A stretch of DNA of 64,000 nucleotides, taken from positions 1 through 64,000 of the IMG/VR virus record IMGVR_UViG_3300022841_000013; one strand, written 5' to 3'. This DNA comes from a virus. The notes beneath the pieces are model-generated. The model was given only the letters and a program-made list of their open reading frames with translations, ran no database searches and was not told the DNA's origin. Within the stretch, counting starts at the first letter, position 1. Each line of letters opens with the position of its first letter. Below, piece after piece: positions 9,711 to 17,179 of this stretch. Made by a program: the position numbers and the translations under genes.

Positions 9711-11906
9711 GTGTACGACCAAATTAAAACTCAGCTAGATACTATCGCTGAGCTAGGTGACGATCAAGTCGCCGAGCTTCAGGCAGAGATTATCTCGCAG
9801 TTTGAAATGGTTGAGGGTGAAGACCCGACTCCTGAGACAGTTGATGCTATGACGTTACTAGCTGACTCGCTAGACATGGTACGCGGTGAGCTTTCTAACC
9901 GCGAGGCGCAGGCTCTTGAGCTTACATCTCGCGCAGCAGAAGCTACCGCTCGTGTTAAGGGTGAAGCAGATGACGCGGAAGAGGAAATGGCTATGACCGA
10001 AGACGACGCTCCTATGGAAGAAGCCCCAGCAGAGGAAACTCCAGCTGAGGAAGAGACCGAAGAAGTAGAAGCAGAAGAACTGCCAACTGAAGAAGAAGAA
10101 GAGAAGGAAGAAGAGGAAATGTCGATTCAGGCATCCGCTTCTGACGAGCTTGCTTCTGAAGAAGTTGCTGGTGACGCTGTTGTCGAGGTTACCGAGGTTG
10201 CAGAACTTTCTGCAGAAGAAGTAACCGAAAAAGTCGAAACTCCAGCTGCTGAAGCTGAACTCGCTACCGAAGAAGTTGTTGAGGAAGTTGCTGATGCAAC
10301 CGAGCTTTCAACTGAAGAAGTAGTAGAAGTCGCTGACGCGGAGGATACTGTAGCTGAGGCTGCAGTTAAAACCGAAGCTGCTGTTGAGGAAATCGCTGAA
10401 GTTGAGACCGAAGGTACTGCAGAGCTTTCTGCAGTAGACGAGGCTTCAACCGAAGAGGTTACCGAAGCAATCGAGGACGCCACAATTCAAGCATCAACCG
10501 CTCAGGTAGACGGTTCTGAACTATCAACCACAACTGGAAAAGACACAGAGCTTTCTTCAGACGAAATCATTGAAACATCAACAGCTCTCGTAGAAGAGCA
10601 GAAGGAGCAGGCAGTGACTGCTGCAGCTGAACAGCCTTTCGAGGCCCCAGCCGACCGTCAACCTGTAGTTCAGGAATCTCTAGCACCAGTAGTAGCAATT
10701 ACTGCCGGCGCTGACATCCCTGGCTACACCGCGGGAAGCACAATTGAAGACATGTCTGAGCTATCTCAGGCCATGGAGAAGAGACTACACTCTCTTCGCC
10801 GTGTAAACGGTGGCGACGGAGAGCAGCACATTGTTGCGTCTTTCTCAACCACATACGCTGAGGATCGCTTCCTTGGTACCGACGCTGAGTCCAACTCGGC
10901 CAAGATTGAAGCACTATCAGCCCAGGCACTTGTTGCTTCTGGTGGACATGGTGCTCCAGTTGAGACCAAGTATGACATCTTCGGCCTAGGTTCAACCACT
11001 AACCGTCCAGTACGTGACTCACTTCCAAAGTTCCAGGCAGACCGTGGCGGTATCCGCTTCGTAACTGCTCCGAGCTTTGCATCGGGTGACTACGCTGACG
11101 CTGTTGGTGTATGGACTGCTGCTGTTGACGCTGCTCCAGGTGCCGCAACAAAGGAAAGCCTAACGGTTGTTGCTGCTGCAGAAAACACCGCAGTAACTGA
11201 CGCTGTAACACTACAGCTACAGTTCGGTAACCTAATGACCCGTGCGTACCCAGAGTTGATTGCTCGTCACAACGAGCTAGCTCTAGTTGCACACGCTCGT
11301 GCAGGTGAAGTTGACCTACTAACCAAGATTGCTGCAGCATCAACTGCAGTTACTTCCGGAACCATCCTTGGTTTTGGTCGCGACTTCTTGGTATCAGTAC
11401 GTAAGGCAGCTGTTGCTTACCGTTCACGTCACCGCATTGCTCAGACCACTACGCTAAAAGCTCTTATCCCAGACTGGGTATACGATGCTATGGCTTCTGA
11501 CCTTGCAGTTTCAATGCCCGGAGACAGCACCCTAGCTGTTGGCCGTGCAGAGATCGAAGGCTACCTATCTGGTTCAAACGTAACTCTAGTCGGTTCACCT
11601 GACATGACTTACTTTGGTGCTCAGGGTGCAGCTGCACTTCTTGAGTTCCCAGATAGCTTCGACTGGTTCCTATTCGCTGAAGGAACATTCTTGTTCCTAG
11701 ACGGTGGATCACTGGACCTAGGTATTATCCGTGACTCGTCACTAGTTGGAACCAACGATTACAAGATGTTCGTTGAGACCTTCGAGGGCGTTGCCAAGGT
11801 TGGTATCGAATCTCTAAAGATCACTCAGACCGTTAACATTAACGGTTCGGCTGCTGCATTGCGCGACACCCTAGGTGGCGTAGCTGCATCAACCATCGAG
11901 CTCTAA
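9711..11906 (+). CDS. Major capsid protein with long acidic propeptide
   Basis: The GTG start at 9711 is fixed by a perfect AGGAGGT eight bases upstream. The product has 731 residues. The first ~330 are extremely rich in Glu and Ala, with degenerate repeats of the type xELSxEEVxE. The remaining ~400 (from IPGYTAGSTIEDM) match the actinophage HK97-fold major capsid proteins, including RHNELALVAHARAGEVDLL and FPDSFDWFLFAEGTF. The N-terminal half probably acts as a fused scaffold (delta-like domain) removed by the upstream protease, which would explain the absence of a separate scaffold gene. Strong RBS, long leader and the downstream GC hairpin all fit very high expression. The cleavage site cannot be read from sequence. 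Confidence 0.88.
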   Translation: MYDQIKTQLDTIAELGDDQVAELQAEIISQFEMVEGEDPTPETVDAMTLLADSLDMVRGELSNREAQALELTSRAAEATARVKGEADDAEEEMAMTEDDAPMEEAPAEETPAEEETEEVEAEELPTEEEEEKEEEEMSIQASASDELASEEVAGDAVVEVTEVAELSAEEVTEKVETPAAEAELATEEVVEEVADATELSTEEVVEVADAEDTVAEAAVKTEAAVEEIAEVETEGTAELSAVDEASTEEVTEAIEDATIQASTAQVDGSELSTTTGKDTELSSDEIIETSTALVEEQKEQAVTAAAEQPFEAPADRQPVVQESLAPVVAITAGADIPGYTAGSTIEDMSELSQAMEKRLHSLRRVNGGDGEQHIVASFSTTYAEDRFLGTDAESNSAKIEALSAQALVASGGHGAPVETKYDIFGLGSTTNRPVRDSLPKFQADRGGIRFVTAPSFASGDYADAVGVWTAAVDAAPGAATKESLTVVAAAENTAVTDAVTLQLQFGNLMTRAYPELIARHNELALVAHARAGEVDLLTKIAAASTAVTSGTILGFGRDFLVSVRKAAVAYRSRHRIAQTTTLKALIPDWVYDAMASDLAVSMPGDSTLAVGRAEIEGYLSGSNVTLVGSPDMTYFGAQGAAALLEFPDSFDWFLFAEGTFLFLDGGSLDLGIIRDSSLVGTNDYKMFVETFEGVAKVGIESLKITQTVNINGSAAALRDTLGGVAASTIEL

Positions 11907-11923
11907 ATATAACTAAATAGGGC

Positions 11924-11951
11924 GGCTCCCCGGGCTTCGGCTCGGGGGGCT
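11924..11951 (+). terminator. GC-rich UUCG hairpin after the capsid gene
   Basis: A 12-bp stem (GGCTCCCCGGGC with GCTCGGGGGGCT, including GU pairs) is capped by a UUCG tetraloop, 17 nt after the capsid stop. No uninterrupted U-tract follows, so it may be a weak terminator or a 3' stabiliser lowering expression of the next genes relative to the capsid. Confidence 0.6.
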
Positions 11952-11987
11952 CCCACCCCCTAAATAATTTTAAATTAAGGATTTTAA

Positions 11988-12851
11988 ATGGCTTTCTCAA
12001 AGACAGGCGTAGTATCGGCACCTGCAATCGTGCCGTCCGCCTTTGGTCTACTTGCTGTTGTTAAGCCAGAGAACGCTCCAGGAGAGGACCAGTGGGTCCG
12101 AGGTTTTGCCCAAGAATGGGAAACCACCGTGCAGGAGCTCAAAAACTGGGATGACACAGACAATACTAACGGATCTGTAGTTACCGGCGGGGTTATCAAC
12201 TACTACGATGACATCAAGCCCTTCTTCATTGAATTGACCGAGACACGCTCGGGACTAAGTTTTAACGCTATTGACCGAATTGCTAGACTATCTCGTCAGA
12301 TTGAAGGCATGAGCCAGAAATCTATAGAGACAGAGCTTTGGGATGGTGTGGTTCGAAAAGGCGAGAGTCACGACAATAAAGCCCTGTCTGATGCTGGAAC
12401 TACTTTGGTTAACAGCGGAACAGCTCTAGGTGTCATATTGGCAATCGCTGAGCTGGAGCGCTCAATGGCGGTTGCTTCAAATGCCGGTGAGCTTGGAGTA
12501 ATCCACATGACCAGCGATGTAGCTTCGCTTCTAAATAATAGATTAGAGACGTCAAAAGACGGAACTCTTGTCACTAGGCTTGGCACCCCTGTAGTTGTAG
12601 GTGCAGGCTATTCAGGTAGTGGCCCAACTGGTGTAACTGGTGCTGCTGCATCAGCCACCAACAAATGGATTTATGGCACAGGTGCTGTCAAGGTTTACCT
12701 TGGCGACGTTGATGTCGTAAACGACAATCTAGCGCAAGCTTATGACGTGTCGGGCAATAAAAATGACATGCGTATCAAAGCAATTCGCCCAGCTGCGGTT
12801 TACTTTGACACATCCATCCATCTAGCTGTCAGAGTCGATCTAACAGCTTAA
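11988..12851 (+). CDS. Second capsid-like protein (pentamer/vertex candidate)
   Basis: A 287-residue protein directly after the major capsid gene, starting at ATG 11988 with TTAAGGA upstream. It contains LGVIHMTSDVASLLNNRLE and LGTPVVVGAGYSGSGP, which I associate with actinophage proteins annotated as capsid pentamer proteins. The late GAVKVYLGDVDVV and YFDTSIHLAVRVDL segments would fit the beta-rich part of an HK97-like fold. In such phages the hexamer and pentamer proteins are encoded side by side, as here. The match is from memory of the family, so the specific vertex assignment is moderate. A minor capsid or decoration protein is the alternative. Confidence 0.6.
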   Translation: MAFSKTGVVSAPAIVPSAFGLLAVVKPENAPGEDQWVRGFAQEWETTVQELKNWDDTDNTNGSVVTGGVINYYDDIKPFFIELTETRSGLSFNAIDRIARLSRQIEGMSQKSIETELWDGVVRKGESHDNKALSDAGTTLVNSGTALGVILAIAELERSMAVASNAGELGVIHMTSDVASLLNNRLETSKDGTLVTRLGTPVVVGAGYSGSGPTGVTGAAASATNKWIYGTGAVKVYLGDVDVVNDNLAQAYDVSGNKNDMRIKAIRPAAVYFDTSIHLAVRVDLTA

Positions 12852-12874
12852 TCAAGAAATAAGGAGAATAGCTT

Positions 12875-13987
12875 ATGGCTACTCAAGAATATGCAGCCAG
12901 CATTCAGGGTGTGTCAATTCGTGTCACACGCCTAGATGCTGCTGGAAACCTTATGACCGGCGAGCAGGACAGCTACACTACCTCGGCTTTCATGAGAGTT
13001 TCCTTTACACCAGAGTACGAAGAAGGCGATGAGATCACCGAAAAGGGCGCTAATGGCGTTGTTTGCGTGACCTACAAGGCTCCTGACACTCTAAAGCGGA
13101 TTACCATGGAACTTGCTATCTGCGAGCCAGACCCAGAGCTATCAGCTCTAATTTCTGGTGGACTATTGCTACGCAAGAACCTAGGCACTGTTGCAGACCC
13201 AAACAACAAGTCAATCGGTTGGGCCGCTCCTGGTGTTGGTGACGATCCTGCTGGAAATGGCGTTGCCATTGAAGCATGGTCACACGCGGTTAAAGATGGA
13301 AAGCGTTCTGGCGTTCTTCCTTACTTCTACTGGGTCTTCCCGTACGTCAAGATGCGTCAGTCTGGCGACCGTGTTATCGAAAACGGTCTGATGGCTAACA
13401 CTTTCGAGGGCTATGGTCTAGGGAACGAGAACTTCAAGTCAGGTATCGACGGCCGCTGGGAGTTCCCAGTTGCTGCAGAGCGTCCATACGCTTATGCACG
13501 TTCTGACTGGGCTCCAACCGGACTATCTGGATTCTACACTTGGACTGACAACGCAACTGACCAGGTAGTATTTACCTCGTCTAGTGCCACATCGCCAAGT
13601 GCTATCACAGTTGACAGCTTCCTTGCAACTCTAGCTGACACAACTGCGAGCCTAACCTTCAGCGCTCCACCTCTAGTGGAGATTGGCGATGTTATCTCAG
13701 TTCAGAATGTTGGGTCACTATTCAATGGTGACAAGACTGTTTCTGGAGTATCAGGTAACGTTGTTAGCTTCGTAAATGCATCAATCACCCAGGACATTAC
13801 AAGCACAACTGTCTCCCGTGGTGCTCGTGTGACCGTAGTCAATTCTAAGACTGAGAGCTACCCAGCTCCAGTTGCAGTGACTAGCATGACAACTGGTGGC
13901 GTAGACTACAACGTCCCAGGTGCAACCGGTTACAACGCTGACAGTGCAATTGACAACATCATTGCATCGAACGAGAACCCTAGTTAA
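12875..13987 (+). CDS. Probable major tail protein
   Basis: 370 residues, with AAGGAG before ATG 12875. The first ~210 residues resemble actinophage major tail (tube) proteins, notably YKAPDTLKRITMELAICEPD and YFYWVFPYVKMRQSGDRVIEN. The C-terminal part (~220-330) is Ser/Thr/Val-rich and beta-predicted, like an immunoglobulin-like surface domain often appended to tube proteins. No other tube-protein candidate exists between the connectors and the chaperones, which supports the call. The location before the head-tail adaptor is unusual, because the tube gene normally follows the tail terminator. Confidence 0.65.
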   Translation: MATQEYAASIQGVSIRVTRLDAAGNLMTGEQDSYTTSAFMRVSFTPEYEEGDEITEKGANGVVCVTYKAPDTLKRITMELAICEPDPELSALISGGLLLRKNLGTVADPNNKSIGWAAPGVGDDPAGNGVAIEAWSHAVKDGKRSGVLPYFYWVFPYVKMRQSGDRVIENGLMANTFEGYGLGNENFKSGIDGRWEFPVAAERPYAYARSDWAPTGLSGFYTWTDNATDQVVFTSSSATSPSAITVDSFLATLADTTASLTFSAPPLVEIGDVISVQNVGSLFNGDKTVSGVSGNVVSFVNASITQDITSTTVSRGARVTVVNSKTESYPAPVAVTSMTTGGVDYNVPGATGYNADSAIDNIIASNENPS

Positions 13988-14001
13988 TAATAGTTAACAA
14001 G

Positions 14002-14045
14002 AACGGGTGGCGGCTTGAGCAAACTAGCTTAGGCTACCACCCGTT
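14002..14045 (+). terminator. Stem-loop terminator candidate after the tail tube gene
   Basis: AACGGGTGG pairs perfectly with CCACCCGTT. An inner stem (GGCTTGAG with CTTAGGCT, some GU pairs) closes an 8-nt loop. It is followed by an A/T-rich stretch rather than a clean T-run. Likely an intrinsic terminator or attenuator between the tube gene and the connectors. Confidence 0.6.
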
Positions 14046-14070
14046 AAACTTTATCTAAGAGGTAATAAAT

Positions 14071-15192
14071 ATGGCAAGCAACCTTTGGGTACTCCCAGAA
14101 GATATGGGAGATTTCTCCTACACTGAGTACAGCTTAGAGGCTGCTCAGACTGCGTCGAATCTACTCTGGGCAATGTCCGGTCGTAAGTACATGGGCGAGT
14201 CTATAGTCACCGAGCGCTATACATGTACTCTAAGAAATAACCGCATGGGGCCATCCAGTACAACAACTTCCCCTGCTCTTTTTAACGGAGAGGTATACAA
14301 TATCGCTTCAGGAGACTATAGCGAGTACTCGGAGTTAACTGCAGATGGAATGTCTCCAGAGTCCCGCCTAAAGCTACGCGGCCGTCCCGTGACTAGAATA
14401 ATCTCTATTAGAAATTCGACGGGAAAAATTCTTGACCCTTCTGGGTACTACCTAGTAGATCATTCCACTATACACATAAAGGCCGGGACTCCCTGGACCC
14501 CTTGTAATGTAGAAATTACTTACGCTTACGGCATGCCAGTCCCGACTGCCGGAAAAATGGCTGCTCGTAAACTAGCGATTGAGTTTGCCAGATTGTGGTC
14601 AGGCGACGAAGGGTGCGAGCTACCTCAGCGCGTCACTTCTGTATCCCGCCAGGGCGTTTCCTATACAATCTTGGATAATCAAGAGTTCATTGACGAGCTG
14701 CGTACAGGGTTGTACGAAATTGACTTGTTCCTAAAGGTCACCAATCCAGATAATGCTCGTCGCAAATCCAAAGTGTTTTCGGTTGATAGACCTCGTGCTC
14801 GTAAGTATGTAGCTAAGCCGCTAAAGCAGGCAGCAGACCCCGAGTTTGATCTCTCAATGAGTGCCACCGCTCAGACCGCTTCAGTTAGCTGGTCTTCCGC
14901 TGGCAGTGGGGCAGATCTGAGTAATTTTTTCCCCGCATCCGGGTGGTCGCCAGTTGTTAATCTTAGAAATTACGGAGCCACTAAATCATCTCCTATCGAT
15001 GGCAACTTCACGCTAACCACCGTCGAAGGGGAGGACATATTAAGTTTCACTATAACCTACAAGGAAGCGCAAGCTACTCTAGGTATGGTGGATCCAGGAA
15101 CATGGGAGCTCTACGGCAATCAAATGGTTGACGGTGTAGAGAGCCTCACTCCGGTACTTGCATCTGGAAACCTCCAGATCAAGACGTATTAA
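14071..15192 (+). CDS. Head-to-tail adaptor
   Basis: 373 residues starting at ATG 14071 with AAGAGGT upstream. The middle carries segments typical of actinophage head-to-tail adaptors (gp6/gp15-like connector proteins): AARKLAIEFARLWSGDEGC, LPQRVTSVSRQGVSYTI and LRTGLYEIDLFLKVTNPDN, followed by RRKSKVFSVDRPR. The N-terminal ~150 residues contain an additional beta-rich portion. Residues ~280-373 form a separate beta-sandwich-like extension (DLSMSATAQTASVSW onwards) that is longer than in minimal adaptors. It should dock under the portal ring. Confidence 0.75.
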   Translation: MASNLWVLPEDMGDFSYTEYSLEAAQTASNLLWAMSGRKYMGESIVTERYTCTLRNNRMGPSSTTTSPALFNGEVYNIASGDYSEYSELTADGMSPESRLKLRGRPVTRIISIRNSTGKILDPSGYYLVDHSTIHIKAGTPWTPCNVEITYAYGMPVPTAGKMAARKLAIEFARLWSGDEGCELPQRVTSVSRQGVSYTILDNQEFIDELRTGLYEIDLFLKVTNPDNARRKSKVFSVDRPRARKYVAKPLKQAADPEFDLSMSATAQTASVSWSSAGSGADLSNFFPASGWSPVVNLRNYGATKSSPIDGNFTLTTVEGEDILSFTITYKEAQATLGMVDPGTWELYGNQMVDGVESLTPVLASGNLQIKTY

Positions 15193-15205
15193 GAAAGAAG
15201 GAACC

Positions 15206-15394
15206 ATGTCAGTACAGACTAACTTTCGTGCCCAGGACATGCCGGGTACCGCAAAGCCAGTAGTGAAGAGAGCAGCTCCTAAGTACGTTGCACCTAAGCC
15301 AGAGCCAATTGTTGAAGTTGCTCCAGTTGTAGTTGAAGACGTAGTTGAAGAAGAAGTTGTTGTAGAGGACACCACAGCTACAGAAGCTGAGTAA
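15206..15394 (+). CDS. Small Pro/Val/Glu-rich protein in the connector operon
   Basis: I chose ATG 15206 (AGAAGGAACC immediately upstream), not the TTG at 15158, which would overlap the adaptor gene. The 62-residue product has a basic N-terminal half (KPVVKRAAPKYVAPKP) and a very acidic, valine-rich tail (VVEDVVEEEVVVED). It is low-complexity and probably unstructured. Similar short acidic proteins occur between the adaptor and neck genes in other actinophages. Function unknown. It ends 2 nt before the next start. Confidence 0.6.
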   Translation: MSVQTNFRAQDMPGTAKPVVKRAAPKYVAPKPEPIVEVAPVVVEDVVEEEVVVEDTTATEAE

Positions 15395-15396
15395 TC

Positions 15397-15906
15397 ATGG
15401 TAAGCGGAGAGCTAGATCCAAGTGGTGTTTCTGAGGACGCGGTAAATCTTCGGGACATGTTAGAAGGTGTGCTCGAAAGAGTGCAAAATGTCTTCCAGTC
15501 ATATAACATTGAATTGCCGCGTCGTCGCTACTGGTCAATGGGCTTACCAGCCATAGACTGTGAGCAGGTAGTAGTTTACTTTCAGCAGCTATATTTAGGC
15601 GCCCCCGGAGCTGAGGTTGGGGAACCTCAGCGGTGTCACGTACCTAGGAGCGCAACAATAGTAGTGTCTATTGCTAGGGAGACAGCCATTGTGGGTCAAA
15701 ATGGTCGGCCCCCGGCAGCAGATAAAATTCAGTCAGCATCAGAGATTCTTGCTATCGACGCTTGGGTCCTTATGGAGTCCATAAACCAGCTTGATCAGTG
15801 GGACGAAACTGGTTATGGGATCGGTGTTATTGCTACTCTTGACACAACGCCGCCCGAGGGCGGGTTCCAGACTACCAACATGACAATAACTATGGCCGTT
15901 CCCTAA
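15397..15906 (+). CDS. Neck / tail terminator-type protein
   Basis: 169 residues. LPRRRYWSMGLPAIDCEQVVV and PQRCHVPRSATIVVSIARE match a widespread actinophage connector family, with PEGGFQTTNMTITMAVP at the end. It lies between the adaptor and an HK97 gp10-like gene, where the head-tail stopper or tail terminator is normally encoded. Its stop overlaps the next start by one base (TAATG). Which ring of the neck it forms cannot be decided from sequence. Confidence 0.6.
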   Translation: MVSGELDPSGVSEDAVNLRDMLEGVLERVQNVFQSYNIELPRRRYWSMGLPAIDCEQVVVYFQQLYLGAPGAEVGEPQRCHVPRSATIVVSIARETAIVGQNGRPPAADKIQSASEILAIDAWVLMESINQLDQWDETGYGIGVIATLDTTPPEGGFQTTNMTITMAVP

Positions 15907-16424
15907 TGCCTAGAGGCTTTCCAGACAGTTTTGCTCTAAGTGCAGCTCTTAGAGCTGGCAGAAGGATCAGTAGTCGCCGTGGAGGCCGTCGAAGAATAGG
16001 CGGAGCAGGCCGCACTGGGATTTCGTATAAGCTAGTAAATTTAGTTTTATACAAGCCCATACTTGATTTCGAACTACGAAGTCCTCACGGTATGGTTGGT
16101 AGAACTCTCAACAAGGTTGGCAGTAGAGTTCTTCAGGGCGCGCGAAGGCAAGCCGGCGTTAAAAGCGGACGCCTACGCGCAAGTATGAAACTTAGGCATG
16201 TCAGAGTCGGTCGGGAGACTGCTGTCAAGATCGGCGCATACACGGAGTACGCTCTTATGCACCATCAGGGCACTAGACCACACATTATCACACCTAATAA
16301 GCCCGGCGGCAACCTGGTCTTTATGAAGGGCTCCAGGGTCATTCACACTAAAATGGTCATGCACCCAGGGACCAGGGCTAATAGGTACTTAACAGACCAA
16401 CTAAGGAAACAAATCCTAAGGTAA
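15906..16424 (+). CDS. HK97 gp10-like neck protein
   Basis: 172 residues with a basic N-terminus (GRRISSRRGGRRRIGG), then the HK97 gp10/tail-completion pattern: SGRLRASMKLRHVRVGRE, IGAYTEYALMHHQGTRPH, and HPGTRANRYLTDQLRKQ at the C-terminus. Such proteins complete the neck or the top of the tail. It overlaps the upstream gene by one base, indicating translational coupling. The confident part is the family; the exact ring position is inferred from gene order. Confidence 0.75.
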   Translation: MPRGFPDSFALSAALRAGRRISSRRGGRRRIGGAGRTGISYKLVNLVLYKPILDFELRSPHGMVGRTLNKVGSRVLQGARRQAGVKSGRLRASMKLRHVRVGRETAVKIGAYTEYALMHHQGTRPHIITPNKPGGNLVFMKGSRVIHTKMVMHPGTRANRYLTDQLRKQILR

Positions 16425-16428
16425 AATT
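16399..16428 (+). promoter_or_regulatory. Bipartite promoter-like element before the tail chaperone gene
   Basis: AACTAAG (16399-16405), a 16-nt spacer, then TAAAAT (16422-16427) within TAAGGTAAAATT. The architecture is identical to that at 608-637. It overlaps the end of the upstream neck gene and lies 55 nt before the chaperone start, as expected for an internal promoter of the tail operon. Confidence 0.5.
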
Positions 16429-16450
16429 AAAGGGCAGCCAAAACTGCTTA

Positions 16451-16483
16451 ATGATGAACAACACTATGAACAAGAAAGACTAA
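16451..16483 (+). CDS. Possible 10-codon leader peptide overlapping the chaperone start
   Basis: ATG 16451 opens a 10-codon frame whose TAA shares its last base with the chaperone ATG (TAATG). No strong ribosome-binding site precedes it. A similar arrangement is seen before the primase-helicase gene. It could couple translation, or be chance. Confidence 0.25.
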   Translation: MMNNTMNKKD

Positions 16484-16821
16484 TGATGAGCAAATTTAAA
16501 GACTTCGGATCGAGTACATCGATCGAAGATATGGAGCCAGTCTCCTTCAAGCTTTACGGTGAAGACTTTCACTGCGTAAAGGCACTTCCGGGAAGAGTAC
16601 TTTTGGACATTGTTGCAAAGTCCTCCTCAGAAGATGCCGTTGATCAGGCAACTGTAATCAATGACTTTTTCTCGCATGTTCTTGTTGAGGAAAGCCTAGT
16701 TAGATTTGATGCCCTAGTAGTAGACAAAGAAAAAGTTGTCACTACTGAGACATTGGGAGAGATCACCGGATGGTTAGTAGAGCAATACACTAGTCGCCCA
16801 AATTCGCAGCCAGAGGTCTAG
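16483..16821 (+). CDS. Tail assembly chaperone (short, unshifted form)
   Basis: 112 residues, acidic and helical, located between the neck genes and the tape measure gene, where siphoviruses encode lambda G-like chaperones. No sequence signature is needed beyond the layout: two overlapping-frame small genes, a slippery heptamer at the end of the first, and the tape measure following. The start may be ATG 16483 or the adjacent ATG 16486. It is expected to coat the tape measure protein during tail assembly and to be absent from the mature virion. Confidence 0.75.
   Translation: MMSKFKDFGSSTSIEDMEPVSFKLYGEDFHCVKALPGRVLLDIVAKSSSEDAVDQATVINDFFSHVLVEESLVRFDALVVDKEKVVTTETLGEITGWLVEQYTSRPNSQPEV
16797..16803 (+). 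promoter_or_regulatory. Programmed -1 ribosomal frameshift site CCCAAAT
   Basis: In the chaperone frame the codons are C CCA AAT, an exact X XXY YYZ heptamer. The -1 frame closes upstream at TAG 16791, so slippage must occur after that point. Beyond the heptamer the -1 frame is open through 17162. The shifted product reads ...TSRPN then FAARGLALWAVDLWPYI..., giving a ~227-residue fusion. Confidence 0.75.
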
Positions 16822-17165
16822 CACTATGGGCCGTGGATCTCTGGCCATATATAAACGGTAAGGCAATAACCCTAGGGCTAGCTCTAGGAGAGATGGAGGC
16901 AAGCAAAATGCTTGACGTCATTCATTTCTTCTTCGAGGAAGACGCTAGATACGCCTCTCCCGAAGAAGCTCAGGGAGTCAGTGACATGAGGACCAGACTT
17001 TATGGAAGTATGTATAACGTCACCTACAGGTACAAGATGAATAGTACCGGTGGTTCTGGCAATGGGTACGCTGATGGTGAAGTTAAGCCTTACATAGCTC
17101 CAACTGAAATGGACGCTGATTCTGGGCTCCCATTCGGTTCCACATTAGAAGCCCCTATAGGCTAG
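16803..17165 (+). CDS. Tail assembly chaperone, frameshifted extension (GT-like)
   Basis: This is the downstream half of the chaperone pair, read in the -1 frame from the CCCAAAT slip. The frame could start on its own at GTG 16833, but no ribosome-binding site supports that. The continuous frame back to the heptamer favours expression only as a fusion. The extension begins LALWAVDLWPYINGKAITLG and contains the helical, acidic HFFFEEDARYASPEEAQG. In other siphoviruses the shifted form is made at a few per cent of the short form and bridges tape measure and tube proteins. Confidence 0.75.
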   Translation, partial: FAARGLALWAVDLWPYINGKAITLGLALGEMEASKMLDVIHFFFEEDARYASPEEAQGVSDMRTRLYGSMYNVTYRYKMNSTGGSGNGYADGEVKPYIAPTEMDADSGLPFGSTLEAPIG

Positions 17166-17179
17166 GTCAGGTATACTAA

